Below, piece after piece: positions 9,528 through 18,196 of a DNA stretch of 34,082 nucleotides (position 1 is the first letter of the stretch; every line of letters begins with the position of its first letter). A program made the position numbers and the translations under genes. Origin of the DNA: Gemmatimonadaceae bacterium (GTDB lineage Bacteria; Gemmatimonadota; Gemmatimonadetes; Gemmatimonadales; Gemmatimonadaceae). The stretch covers positions 1 to 34,082 of the forward strand of contig JACDCY010000018.1 in the NCBI GenBank assembly GCA_013817305.1, written 5' to 3'. The notes beneath the pieces were generated by a model. The model did not search any database, was not told the origin of the DNA, and saw nothing but the letters and a program-made list of their open reading frames with translations.

Positions 9528-10711
9528 TGTATGATCTGGGGCAGAAAGGAAGTGCCGCGGCCGCGGAAGGACACGCCGAGCCACTCGGCGACGGTGGCGC
9601 CAAGATCGGAGAACGTCTCCCGGCGGCCCACGCTCGTTGGTCTGACGCGCGCGCCCGCTATCAGGAGCGGGACGCACTCTCGCGAGTGGTCCGTCGATGG
9701 CGTGGTTGGATCGTTGCCGTGATCGGCCGTGATGAACAGAAGGTCGTCCTCTTTAAGGGAGCGCACGAGACCGGGTAGCGCTTCGTCGAACTCGAGCAGC
9801 GCTCTGTAAAACCCCGCAACATCGTTTCGGTGCCCGTACAGCTGGTCGAAATCTACAAGATTGGCGAGCAGTAACCCACTCCGATCACCCTCGATCCACC
9901 TTCGGATCCCGGCGATTCCCTGCGCGTTGGAGGCCGTGTGCTGCGCCGAGATGGACCGGCCTGCGAATAGATCGTCCACTTTCCCCACGCCCCAAGTCTC
10001 GATGTCCGCCGTTCGGAGGGCGTCCAGCAGCGTCTCCCCGGGCGGCTCAACCGAGAAGTCCCGCCTGTTGGACGTGCGCCTGTAGGCCCCTTCCTCTCCG
10101 TCGAAGGGACGCGCAATCACCCGCGACACGAGCGCGCCGCTACCGCCGTCTTCCTCGAGCTTGATATCCAGAGCGATGGCGCAAGCCGCGTACAGCTCTT
10201 CCAGCGGGACGACGCCTTCGTGCGCAGCAATCTGAAAGACAGAATCGGCGGACGTGTAGACGATCCACGCGCCGGTCAGGCGGTGCTCTTTTGCGTAGCG
10301 CTCGATCACCGTGGTTCCGCTCGAGACGACGTTTCCGATGACGGGCCTGCCAGTGCGACTCTCGAATTCCGAGAGAACGGCGGGCGGGAATCCGTCAGGG
10401 TAGGTCTTGAACGCACGCGCGAGGTGCACGCCAGCTATCTCCCAGTGCCCGGTGGTGCTGTCTTTCCCCGCGGACCGCGGCTCCATCACGCCCCATGCGC
10501 CGAGAGGTTGCTCAGCAGGTGGGACACCGTTCAGCGCCGCCAGGTTGCCGAGCCCGTACGCGCGAAGGTTCGGGAGCGTGAATCCAGTCACGGCGCGGGA
10601 CACGTTCCCGAGCGTGTCGCTGCCAACGTCGCCGTAGAGCCTGGCGTCCGCCGCGCCTCCGCACCCGACTCCGTCGAGCACTATGATCGCGGCCCTGCGG
10701 TCAGCCTTCAT
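9524..10711 (-). CDS. deoB: Phosphopentomutase
   Basis: DeoB interconverts ribose or deoxyribose 1-phosphate and the 5-phosphates in nucleoside catabolism and salvage. The 395-residue protein belongs to the alkaline-phosphatase superfamily. Visible are the N-terminal metal site VLDGVGCGG, the phosphorylated-threonine motif DSTTGHWEIAG, the SADSVFQIAAHE segment, and the second metal site TADHGNDPTTPSTDHSRE near the C-terminus. The ATG at 10711 lies inside the end of alr (11-base overlap), and the stop is coupled to cdd. Together with cdd it channels nucleosides into pentose phosphate metabolism. Confidence 0.96.
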   Translation of the reverse strand: MKADRRAAIIVLDGVGCGGAADARLYGDVGSDTLGNVSRAVTGFTLPNLRAYGLGNLAALNGVPPAEQPLGAWGVMEPRSAGKDSTTGHWEIAGVHLARAFKTYPDGFPPAVLSEFESRTGRPVIGNVVSSGTTVIERYAKEHRLTGAWIVYTSADSVFQIAAHEGVVPLEELYAACAIALDIKLEEDGGSGALVSRVIARPFDGEEGAYRRTSNRRDFSVEPPGETLLDALRTADIETWGVGKVDDLFAGRSISAQHTASNAQGIAGIRRWIEGDRSGLLLANLVDFDQLYGHRNDVAGFYRALLEFDEALPGLVRSLKEDDLLFITADHGNDPTTPSTDHSRECVPLLIAGARVRPTSVGRRETFSDLGATVAEWLGVSFRGRGTSFLPQIIQ

Positions 10712-11768
10712 GGTACAAGCGCTCAGCTCTGCTGTTCAGCCCCACGAGTACTTCATAGGGGGAGATGCCTCCTGAGGCGCCCACCTCGGCCACAGTTATG
10801 AGCTCTGCTCCGTCCCGGCCCACGAGGGTCACGACGTCGCCGAGGTCGCAATCGATTTCGGTGACGTCGATCATGATCATGTCCATGGTCACCCGGCCTA
10901 CGATCGGCACGCGGCGGCCGCGAATGATGACGAACCCCCCCGGCCGGCCTTCGAGACCGACGTTGCGGGGGTAGCCGTCCGCGTAGCCGGCGGCGATCGT
11001 CGCGACCCGCATGGCGCGCTTCGCTGTGAGCGTGGCACCGTAGCTCACGGTGTCGCCCGGCTCACACCGGCGAAGATCCGTGACAGGCGCGCGCAGCTGG
11101 GCAACCGGCGCGGGCTCGACCGCGGCGCCGGGGACGGCTCCCCCGTAGAGAAACAGACCCGGACGAACGGCGTCATGACCGGATCGGCCGCGGCGTAGCA
11201 CCGCCGCGCTGTTGTCGGTGTGCTTTATCAGATCGGCGAGTCCGAGCGTTTCGACGGCATCCGCGAAGCGCCGGCTCTGCTCCTCCATGCTCCCGTCATC
11301 CAGCTCGGCGGAATGAAAGTGCGTGAACACACCTTCCGGAGGCGATTGAGCCACGGCGTCTTTCAACCCGGCGACCTCGCGCCAGGGCGCGCCCGCCCGC
11401 GCCATCCCGGTATCGATCGAGAACTGCCACGGACCCCCCAGCGACTGCCATTTCCGGATTGCGGCGACGGATCCGAGCGATGGGGTGAGACCTGCCGCGT
11501 GAGCCGCCGGCAGCTCGCCTTCCAGGAGAGGAGTGAACACGATCACGGGGCGTTGTGTGCCGAGGGCACGGATCTCCTCACCCTCCCGTACCGTGGCCAC
11601 ACCGTACGCGTAAGGATTCAGCGCTTCCAGAGCCCGCACGACGGGTCCGACGCCCATGCCGTACGCATCGGCCTTGACCATCGGGATGAGCCGCGCGCCC
11701 GACCTTTCCGCGATCGTGCGCGCGTTGCTTAGCACGGCAGAGAGGTCAACGTGGAGGCGGGCAGGCAT
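10701..11768 (-). CDS. alr: Alanine racemase
   Basis: This PLP enzyme interconverts L- and D-alanine to supply D-Ala for peptidoglycan. The 355-residue protein has the PLP lysine in MVKADAYGMG (K32) at the N-terminus and a TIM-barrel core. The C-terminal beta domain carries GDTVSYGATLTA with the second catalytic tyrosine, and RMAT-like VATIAAGYADGYPR. DNSAAVL and VRPGLFLYG are further family motifs. It starts at ATG 11768 after the repeat-rich divergent region shared with mazG and heads the seven-gene train alr-deoB-cdd-lipoprotein-barrel-kinase-miaB. No strong ribosome-binding site is visible. Confidence 0.96.
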   Translation of the reverse strand: MPARLHVDLSAVLSNARTIAERSGARLIPMVKADAYGMGVGPVVRALEALNPYAYGVATVREGEEIRALGTQRPVIVFTPLLEGELPAAHAAGLTPSLGSVAAIRKWQSLGGPWQFSIDTGMARAGAPWREVAGLKDAVAQSPPEGVFTHFHSAELDDGSMEEQSRRFADAVETLGLADLIKHTDNSAAVLRRGRSGHDAVRPGLFLYGGAVPGAAVEPAPVAQLRAPVTDLRRCEPGDTVSYGATLTAKRAMRVATIAAGYADGYPRNVGLEGRPGGFVIIRGRRVPIVGRVTMDMIMIDVTEIDCDLGDVVTLVGRDGAELITVAEVGASGGISPYEVLVGLNSRAERLYHEG

Positions 11769-11888
11769 GGTGAAAGCTATCAGTGATCAGTGATCGGTGA
11801 TCAGGCCCCCCGCAAGCCATCGCTCCTTCGCCTCTATACTTCCGTCGTTCCTTGATCCCTGATCCCTGATCACCGAAAGCATCCAGCC
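11769..11888. repeat. Divergent alr/mazG intergenic region with mirrored TGATC heptads
   Basis: This 120-bp region separates alr (minus) from mazG (plus). At 11779-11805 there are three to four tandem copies of a seven-base unit (TGATCAG, TGATCAG, TGATCGG, TGATCAG). At 11852-11876 the unit returns in the opposite sense (TTGATCC, CTGATCC, CTGATCA, CC), so the two blocks can pair across a 45-base spacer. The spacer holds TATACT at 11835-11840, a possible -10 element for mazG, with no convincing -35. The GATC cores are also potential Dam-type methylation sites. Function is unknown. Confidence 0.65.
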
Positions 11889-12674
11889 ATGGAAAAACCT
11901 GCCTCCCTCGACGACACCCTCGCCCTCATGCGCGATCTGCGTAAACGCTGCGACTGGGACGCGTCCCAGACGCACGATTCGCTGCGGCCGTATCTCGTGG
12001 AGGAGTCGCTGGAGATGGACGATGCGCTTCGGCTCGGCGACGACGCGCTGGTGCGGGAGGAGCTGGGCGACCTGCTCCTCCAGGTGCTGTTCCATTCCGT
12101 CGTGGCCGAGGAACGGGGCGCGTTCGATTTTCACGATGTGGCCGCGGGACTGATCGCCAAGATGAAGGCGCGCCACCCGCACCTGTATGGCGACGGAGAG
12201 CGCGAATCGTGGGAGCGGATGAAGTCGAAGAAGCGCGCTTCGCTCGCCGACGGCTTGCCCGTCTCCCTCCCGCCCCTGCACCGGGCGCACCGCCTCCAGG
12301 ACCGCGCCGCCGGCGTCGGGTTCGACTGGCCTGACTCGCAGGGGCCGTCGGACAAGGTTGCCGAAGAGCTGGCCGAAGTCCGCGAGCTGCTCGCGGTAAG
12401 CAAGGTGCGCTTCAGCGAGCACGGCGCGCCCGTTCAGGACGAAGCGCACGCGGCGCTTGAAGGAGAGCTGGGCGACCTGCTCTTTGCCTGTGTAAACCTA
12501 TGCAGGAAGCTGGGCGTTCACTCGTCGCTCGCTCTCGACAAGGCGAACGCGAAATTCCAGCGGCGTTTCGAGGAGGTTGAGCGCGTGGCGGCCGAACGCG
12601 GGCTAAACATGGGAGACGCCGGACTGGAGGCGCTCGACGCTATCTGGGATGAGGTGAAACGGGATAGGGAGTAA
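11889..12674 (+). CDS. mazG: Nucleoside triphosphate pyrophosphohydrolase MazG
   Basis: MazG hydrolyses (d)NTPs to monophosphates and pyrophosphate, acting as a pool-cleaning enzyme and in stringent-response control. The 261-residue protein has the usual two tandem MazG domains. In the first, RKRCDWDASQTHDSL is followed by EESLEMDDA (E38, E39, E42) and REELGDLLLQVLFHS, the acidic metal-binding set. In the second, EELAEVRELL and EGELGDLLFACVNLCRKLG repeat the pattern. The start is ATG at 11889. It is the only plus-strand gene between alr and the sensor kinase, and converges on asnS with a 33-base gap of heptamer repeats. Confidence 0.95.
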   Translation: MEKPASLDDTLALMRDLRKRCDWDASQTHDSLRPYLVEESLEMDDALRLGDDALVREELGDLLLQVLFHSVVAEERGAFDFHDVAAGLIAKMKARHPHLYGDGERESWERMKSKKRASLADGLPVSLPPLHRAHRLQDRAAGVGFDWPDSQGPSDKVAEELAEVRELLAVSKVRFSEHGAPVQDEAHAALEGELGDLLFACVNLCRKLGVHSSLALDKANAKFQRRFEEVERVAAERGLNMGDAGLEALDAIWDEVKRDRE

Positions 12675-12711
12675 CTGCCCTGCGCCTGCGCCCTGCGTCC
12701 TGCGTCCTTAA
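12675..12711. repeat. Short heptamer tandem repeat between mazG and asnS
   Basis: The 33-base gap between the convergent genes is almost wholly made of CTGCG-type units with seven-base period (CTGCGCC, CTGCGTC, CTGCGTC, then CTTA), extending into the asnS stop region. A ten-base palindrome TAAGGCCTTA at 12708-12717 includes the asnS stop. No U-tract terminator is visible for either gene. Confidence 0.6.
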
Positions 12712-14015
12712 GGCCTTAGACGGTTCATCATCCTCGGGAACGCGATCGACTCCCGCACGTGCGGCAGGCCGCAAACCCACGAAACGGTGCGCTCCAGGCC
12801 GAGCCCGAATCCGGAATGGACAAACGTCCCGTATTTCCGGAGATCCAGGTACCAGCCGTAAGCCTCCACGGGCAGTTTCTCCTCGTGGATGCGCGCGAGC
12901 AGCTTGTCGTAGTCGTCCTCGCGCTGCGATCCGCCAATGATCTCGCCATATCCTTCGGGGGCGAGGCAGTCGTTGCAGAGAACGGTGCGTGGATCGGCCG
13001 GGTTTTCCTTCATGTAGAAGGCCTTGGCCTCCTTCGGGTAGTTGCACACGAAGATCGGCGTGTCGTAGTCGGCGACAAGCAGACTCTCGTCCTCGGCGCC
13101 GAGGTCGTCGCCCCAGACGATGTTGCTCCCCTTGGCCTGAAGCGTCTTCACGGCATCGCCGTAATCGATTCGCGGGAACGGTGCCTTCACCCGCTCAAGT
13201 TTGGAGACGTCTCGCTCCAGTTCTTCCAGCTCCGGGCGGCGGCGCTCGACGGCGCGCGCGACTATGTAGGAGACGAACTCTTCCTGCAGCCGCATGTTGT
13301 CTTCCGAGTCGTTGAACGCGACTTCGGGCTCGATCATCCAGAACTCGCTCAGGTGGCGTCGGGTCTTCGATTTCTCCGCCCTGAACGTGGGCCCAAAGCA
13401 ATAGATGCGACCGAAGGCGGCAGCCGCAGCTTCGCCATACAGCTGGCCGGTTTGAGCGAGGTAAGCTGTTCCCTCGTCGAAGTACTCGGTGGCGAAGAGG
13501 CCGCTCCGCTCGCCGATGGCGGCGGTGAGGATCGGCGTGTCGACCAGGGTGAAATCGCGCTCGTAGAAGAAGTCCCGAATGGCCTGCTCGATCTCGTGCC
13601 GCACCTTCGCGATCGCGCGCTGGCGCGAGCTGCGGAGCCAGAGGTGCCTGTGATCGAGCAGAAAGTCGACCCCGTGCTCCTTCGGCTGGATCGGGTAATC
13701 CTGGGGACTCGATCCGGCGATCTCGATGTTGCTGGCCGCGATCTCAAAGCCGCCCGGCGAGCGCTTGTCCTCTCGCACGGTTCCGGTGAGCCTGATGCAG
13801 CTTTCCTGGGTCAGGCCGCCGAAACGCTCCCAGACGTCGGGGTCGACCTCACTTTTCACGAGCACCACCTGCGCCGTGCCACTACCGTCCCGCATGACAA
13901 CAAACGCAATTTTCCCCGATGATCTGACGTGCGTTACCCAACCTTGCACATTGACGGATTGCCCGGCGTGCGCGCCGAGGTCGGCGATCCGTGTTGATGG
14001 GGAATTCTTTGACAT
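12708..14015 (-). CDS. asnS: Asparaginyl-tRNA synthetase
   Basis: This enzyme charges tRNA-Asn with asparagine. It is a class IIb synthetase of 435 residues. The N-terminal OB-fold anticodon-binding domain shows VNVQGWVTHVRSSGKIAFVVMRDG. The catalytic domain has motif 2 (FGPTFRAEKSKTRRHLSEFWMIEPE) and motif 3 at the C-terminus (GFGLGLERTVSWVCGL), ending in FPRMMNRLRP, which is typical of AsnRS rather than AspRS. It starts at ATG 14015, 61 bases from the divergent sensor kinase. Presence of AsnRS implies direct asparaginylation, though a transamidation route elsewhere is not excluded. Confidence 0.93.
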   Translation of the reverse strand: MSKNSPSTRIADLGAHAGQSVNVQGWVTHVRSSGKIAFVVMRDGSGTAQVVLVKSEVDPDVWERFGGLTQESCIRLTGTVREDKRSPGGFEIAASNIEIAGSSPQDYPIQPKEHGVDFLLDHRHLWLRSSRQRAIAKVRHEIEQAIRDFFYERDFTLVDTPILTAAIGERSGLFATEYFDEGTAYLAQTGQLYGEAAAAAFGRIYCFGPTFRAEKSKTRRHLSEFWMIEPEVAFNDSEDNMRLQEEFVSYIVARAVERRRPELEELERDVSKLERVKAPFPRIDYGDAVKTLQAKGSNIVWGDDLGAEDESLLVADYDTPIFVCNYPKEAKAFYMKENPADPRTVLCNDCLAPEGYGEIIGGSQREDDYDKLLARIHEEKLPVEAYGWYLDLRKYGTFVHSGFGLGLERTVSWVCGLPHVRESIAFPRMMNRLRP

Positions 14016-14035
14016 TCGCTGAGCGGGAGAGAAGG

Positions 14036-14054
14036 GGCGGCAAGCTAGGCCGCC
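14036..14054. promoter_or_regulatory. Hairpin in the asnS/kinase divergent spacer
   Basis: GGCGGC (14036-14041) and GCCGCC (14049-14054) form a six-base perfect inverted repeat with a seven-base AAGCTAG spacer, lying centrally in the 61-bp spacer between divergent asnS and the sensor kinase. It could be an operator or a leader hairpin. Nothing further supports either role. Confidence 0.4.
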
Positions 14055-14076
14055 ACGTAATGAGTGTCAACGGAAT

Positions 14077-15552
14077 ATGACGCTCCGCGCACGGCTCAGC
14101 GCCGGCCTTATCGGCATCGCGTTGGTGCTGCTGATTCCCCTGCTCCTCGCGCTCAACTCGCTGGAGAGGCTGGAAGACACCACTCGGCAACTGCGCGAAA
14201 CCGATTTCGCCGCGTCCATCACGCTCGGCCGCCTCCGCGCGGCCGCGGACGACATCCGGGCGGCGGAAAACGCTCTTCTGTTCGTGTACGACGACGCCAG
14301 CCGCCTCAGGATTGCCGGGCACATCGCCCGAGCCGACAGCTTGGCGGCGCTCCTCGGCGCGTACAATCGCGAGGGGGAGGCCTCCCAGATCCGGGCCTCG
14401 CTCGGCCGGATCCGCGAGGCGGCGGCGCTCGAATATGCCGCGGCCACCGAGGCGCGACCGCAAGACGCGGAAGAGATCTCTTCCGTCCGGCTTCTGCCGG
14501 AAATCGCGCGAATCAACGCGATTGTGCAACAGACCGAAACCGATCTGCGCGTCCGCACCGGTGAACGGGTGGACGAAGCGGCTGCAATAACGATCGATGC
14601 ACAGAAGACCGCTGTCGCCGGGCTCGCCATTACGCTGTTGCTCGCGCTGCTGATCGGGCTATGGCTTCTGCGCTCGATCAGCACCCCGGTGTTCTTCCTC
14701 GAGCGCGGCATGAAATCCGTGGCCGACGGTGACTTCTCCTACCGCCTCCCGTATACCGCAAGGCGACGTGATGAATTCGGCCGCCTTGCCGGCAGTTACG
14801 AATCGATGACCCGCCAGTTAGCCGAGCTCGACAAGCTCAAGGCGGAATTCATTTCGGTGGCGTCGCACGAGCTCAAGACTCCGATCAACGTGATCGTCGG
14901 GTATCTGGAGCTCCTTCGAGAGGGGATTTATGGGCAGATGCCGCCGAAGCAGGTTGAAGTCTGCGGCATCATGGAGAAGCAGGCGCACACGCTCACCCGA
15001 CTGACCCGCCAGCTGCTGGACGTCAGCAGGTTCGAAGCCGGGGGCGGGAAAGTCGACCCGCGCAAAGTCGATCCCGCGCGCTTTCTCGATCACCTCGAGG
15101 CAGCATTCCAGGGCCTGTCCGTGCAGCGTGGCATCGCGTTTTCCGTGGAACGCTCGGACTCGCTTCCCGCGGAGGTGCAGTGGGACGAAGACAGGATCAA
15201 CGAGGTCCTTGGCAACTTGCTGTCCAACGCTTTCAAGTTCACGCATCGCGATGGCGCTGTGACGCTGGCCGCGCGTAGCGACGCGTCCAACGTACATTTC
15301 ACGGTCGCGGATACCGGCGCGGGCATCGCGGCCGACCAGCTCCCTCACGTCTTTGAGAAGTTCTACCAGGCCGACAATCAGGCATCAGCCGCTCTCAAGG
15401 GCACGGGCTTGGGACTTGCGATTGCAAGACAGATCGTGGAGGCACACAACGGCACGATTACGGTGGACAGTGTCCAGGGCGTGGGCACTACTTTCCACCT
15501 CACGCTGCCGATAGTCGCGAAGGTCGTCCATCGCGCAACCGATCTGGCCTAG
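14077..15552 (+). CDS. Membrane sensor histidine kinase (HAMP type)
   Basis: This 491-residue inner-membrane kinase has a first transmembrane helix at about 9-27 and a helical periplasmic domain (about 28-178) rich in Ala, Arg and Glu. The second helix is at about 179-199, followed by a HAMP linker (ISTPVFFLERGMKSVADGDF). HisKA has SHELKTPINV (H264), and the ATPase domain has NLLSNAFKFTH, VADTGAGIAADQ and GTGLGLAI. The periplasmic part resembles four-helix-bundle sensors, but no ligand can be inferred. The gene starts at ATG 14077 and is followed five bases after its stop by a lipoprotein gene, suggesting a two-gene operon. No response regulator is adjacent. Confidence 0.93.
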   Translation: MTLRARLSAGLIGIALVLLIPLLLALNSLERLEDTTRQLRETDFAASITLGRLRAAADDIRAAENALLFVYDDASRLRIAGHIARADSLAALLGAYNREGEASQIRASLGRIREAAALEYAAATEARPQDAEEISSVRLLPEIARINAIVQQTETDLRVRTGERVDEAAAITIDAQKTAVAGLAITLLLALLIGLWLLRSISTPVFFLERGMKSVADGDFSYRLPYTARRRDEFGRLAGSYESMTRQLAELDKLKAEFISVASHELKTPINVIVGYLELLREGIYGQMPPKQVEVCGIMEKQAHTLTRLTRQLLDVSRFEAGGGKVDPRKVDPARFLDHLEAAFQGLSVQRGIAFSVERSDSLPAEVQWDEDRINEVLGNLLSNAFKFTHRDGAVTLAARSDASNVHFTVADTGAGIAADQLPHVFEKFYQADNQASAALKGTGLGLAIARQIVEAHNGTITVDSVQGVGTTFHLTLPIVAKVVHRATDLA

Positions 15553-15557
15553 ACAAA

Positions 15558-16121
15558 ATGAGAGCTGAAAGAGTCATCGTCGCCATCACGCTTGCGCTCG
15601 CGCTCCATGCATGCGCGTCCGCCCCGAATCCGGCTCCGGGAGCGCTGAGGCCGGACGAGTGGGGAGCCCTGATCAATACCACGGACTCACTCGCGAATGT
15701 GGGGCGGCATGCGGCGGCGGACAGCGCGCTGTTAGCCTTCGAGCAGGCCCACGCGGGCACGCGCGCGGCATCGGAAGTGAAGTTCTGGCGGGCGCTCTAC
15801 AAGCTGGATCCCAGGAGCGCCGCCTCGACGCGCGCCGAGGGGAGGGCGATGATGGACTCCTACGCGTCCTCGCCTGAGGCGTCCTGGTACCGCGCCCAGG
15901 CGAACGTCCTGAGGCATCTGGCGGGGGAGATCGCCGCCGCCGAGCAGGCTGGAGGCGATCCGATCATCGTCCCCGGGGACAACACCACCGCGGGGCTCGC
16001 CGCCCGGGACCGCGTCATTCGCACTCAGCGCGCCGAGATAGAGCGACTTAACGCCGAGATAGTGCGACTGAACGCCGAGTTGGAGCGCATCAAGCGCCGG
16101 CTCGCCGCGCCTACTCCCTAG
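15558..16121 (+). CDS. Predicted lipoprotein with C-terminal coiled coil
   Basis: The 187-residue protein has a lipoprotein signal ending LALHAC (C19). The mature region is alanine-rich and helical and looks like tetratricopeptide-type helices (ADSALLAFEQAHAG, AASEVKFWRALYKL). The end is a leucine-zipper-like coiled coil built from three near-identical heptads (AEIERLN, AEIVRLN, AELERIK). It follows the sensor kinase by five bases, and its stop overlaps the convergent recG stop by four bases. It may be an envelope partner of the kinase; this is inferred from spacing only. No named family was recognised. Confidence 0.75.
   Translation: MRAERVIVAITLALALHACASAPNPAPGALRPDEWGALINTTDSLANVGRHAAADSALLAFEQAHAGTRAASEVKFWRALYKLDPRSAASTRAEGRAMMDSYASSPEASWYRAQANVLRHLAGEIAAAEQAGGDPIIVPGDNTTAGLAARDRVIRTQRAEIERLNAEIVRLNAELERIKRRLAAPTP
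16031..16093 (+). repeat. Three 21-bp tandem repeats encoding coiled-coil heptads
   Basis: Units at 16031-16051, 16052-16072 and 16073-16093 begin CGCCGAG and differ at a few positions. Each encodes one heptad of the lipoprotein coiled coil, so the coil length could vary by slippage. Confidence 0.75.
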
Positions 16122-18196
16122 CCCACCCGAAACAGCTCCAGCGCCCGCGGGAAGCGCGCGCTCAGCGCCCGCTTCAACCCCGCGTTCTGCGGCTTTTCGA
16201 GCGCGGGGTCGTCGGCGAGCGTGTCCTCGGCTGCCTTGCGCGCCAGCACGTTGAGCTTCTCGTCGCGCACCAGGTCGGCAATACGCAGCAACGCTTCGCC
16301 GCTCTGCTGCTGGCCGAACAGATCACCCATCCCGCGAATCCTGAGATCCGCGCGCGCTATCTCGAAGCCGTCGTCCGTCGACGCGAACAGCTCCAACCTC
16401 TGCATGGATTCCTGCCCCGCGTCACCCAGCAGGATGCAATAGGAGCTCTCGGCGCCGCGGCCAACGCGGCCGCGCAGCTGGTGCAGCTGCGACAGGCCGA
16501 ACCGCTCGGGATGCTCGATCAACATGACCGTAGCGTTCGCGACGTCGATCCCGACCTCGATGACCGTGGTCGCTACCAGAATGTCGATCTCACCATCCCG
16601 GAACTGACGCATCGTGGTCTCGCGCTGGTCCGACGGAATCCGACCGTGCAGCAGCGCTACACGCAGTCCGGTAAACGCCCCGACCGATAGCTGCTCGTAC
16701 ATCGTGGTCGCGGCCTTGAGATCCGTCTTCTCTGATTCTTCGATCACCGGGTACACGACGTACGCCTGCCGCCCTACTTCCACCTGGGAGCGGACGAACG
16801 ACAGGACCTTGTCCCGTCCCTTTCCCCGCCGCAGCACCGTAGCGACAGGCTGTCTCCCCGGCGGGCGCTCGTCCAGTGTACTGACGTCGAGATCTCCATA
16901 CACCGTGAGCGCGAGCGAACGCGGAATCGGCGTGGCACTCAGCAGCAGCACGTCGGGCGTCTGACCCTTCTTCGCGAGCGCGGCTCGCTGCTCCACGCCG
17001 AACCGGTGCTGCTCGTCGATGGCGACGAACCCCAGCCGGCCGAAAGCCGTTGTCGATTGCACCAGCGCATGCGTACCGATAGCGATGACGGGCTCATCTG
17101 TCTTCAGACGCGCTTCCAGCGCAACGCGTGACTTCGTCTTGACGCTGCCGGTCAGCAGCAGCGGCTCGATCTGCAGCGGTGCGAGCAGCCGGGTCAGCGT
17201 CCTGTAATGCTGCTCGGCGAGCAGCTCAGTCGGCGCCATGATCGCCGCCTGGTAGCCGTTCTCGTACGCGAGCAGCGCGGCGAACAGCGCGACGATCGTC
17301 TTTCCGCTCCCGACATCCCCCTGAAGCAGCCGGTGCATGCGCCGCTCGCCGCACATGTCCGCGAAGATCTCGCGCAGCACGCGCACCTGCGCGCCGGTAA
17401 GGTCGAAGGGCAGATCCGATTTAAGCTTCGTCGTCAGCTCGCGCTTGTTCACGAACCGGATACCGCGACGCGCGGTGCACGCCAACGCATGGGCGCGACG
17501 GTGCAGCAGCTGCACGAACATCAGCTCGTCGAATGCCAGCCGGTCCCGTCCCTGCTCCGCCTCGTGAATCGACGTCGGCCGGTGCACCATGCGCAGCGCG
17601 TCGGCGAGCGGAGGCAGCTTCAGCTGCTTCAAAAGCGGCCGCGGCAGATGGTCTGTCGTGCGCGCCAGCAGCGTGTCGAGGTGCGCGTCAACGATCGATC
17701 GGATCGTCCTGAACGTCAGACCTTCGGTGGCCGGATAAACGGAGAACACGCGGCCCGGGGACGCGCCGGGATCGTCCGGCCCCAGATTCACGAACTCGCG
17801 CGGCGCCAGCTGCCGCCCGTGGTAGAACCGGATCGGGCCGCTCAACAGCAGCACATCTCCCTTGTCTATCGACCGGTCCAGAAATGGCTGCCCCGGCCAG
17901 GCGGCTTCGAGCATTCCGCTCCGGTCCTGCACGACCGCCTGGAAGATTCTTAAGCCTTTTCTCGTCGGGAGCACTCCCTTCGAGACCACCTTCCCGACGA
18001 CCGTCGCATCCATTCCGACGTCCACCTTCGAGATGGGCGTGATGCTGCTCGCATCCTCGTACCGGTGCGGGATGTGGAAGAGCAGATCACCGGCGCGCGT
18101 GATGCCAAGCTTGCGAAACGCTTCGGCGCGGATGGGGCCGACGCCCTTGAGATACCCGACCGGCGTGTCCAGTGCGACCCGCCCTGCCGGCGGCAT
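16118..18196 (-). CDS. recG: ATP-dependent DNA helicase RecG
   Basis: RecG remodels stalled replication forks and branched DNA and drives Holliday-junction branch migration. The 692-residue protein has the wedge OB-fold domain (about 1-190, including GVGPIRAEAFRKLGI). The superfamily-2 helicase core follows with Walker A GDVGSGKTIVAL, motif II DEQHRFG and motif III LLSATPIPRSL. Motifs VGIDVANATVMLIEHPERFGLSQLHQLRGRVGR follow in shorter runs, and a C-terminal domain ends the protein. The ATG at 18196 shares one base with the ftsY stop (TGATG). It closes the ftsZ-M23-ftsY-recG block. Confidence 0.96.
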   Translation of the reverse strand: MPPAGRVALDTPVGYLKGVGPIRAEAFRKLGITRAGDLLFHIPHRYEDASSITPISKVDVGMDATVVGKVVSKGVLPTRKGLRIFQAVVQDRSGMLEAAWPGQPFLDRSIDKGDVLLLSGPIRFYHGRQLAPREFVNLGPDDPGASPGRVFSVYPATEGLTFRTIRSIVDAHLDTLLARTTDHLPRPLLKQLKLPPLADALRMVHRPTSIHEAEQGRDRLAFDELMFVQLLHRRAHALACTARRGIRFVNKRELTTKLKSDLPFDLTGAQVRVLREIFADMCGERRMHRLLQGDVGSGKTIVALFAALLAYENGYQAAIMAPTELLAEQHYRTLTRLLAPLQIEPLLLTGSVKTKSRVALEARLKTDEPVIAIGTHALVQSTTAFGRLGFVAIDEQHRFGVEQRAALAKKGQTPDVLLLSATPIPRSLALTVYGDLDVSTLDERPPGRQPVATVLRRGKGRDKVLSFVRSQVEVGRQAYVVYPVIEESEKTDLKAATTMYEQLSVGAFTGLRVALLHGRIPSDQRETTMRQFRDGEIDILVATTVIEVGIDVANATVMLIEHPERFGLSQLHQLRGRVGRGAESSYCILLGDAGQESMQRLELFASTDDGFEIARADLRIRGMGDLFGQQQSGEALLRIADLVRDEKLNVLARKAAEDTLADDPALEKPQNAGLKRALSARFPRALELFRVG

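Noticed and set aside
11779-11876. CRISPR array
   Set aside because: Units are seven bases without spacers and there is no cas gene nearby. It is a short tandem repeat.
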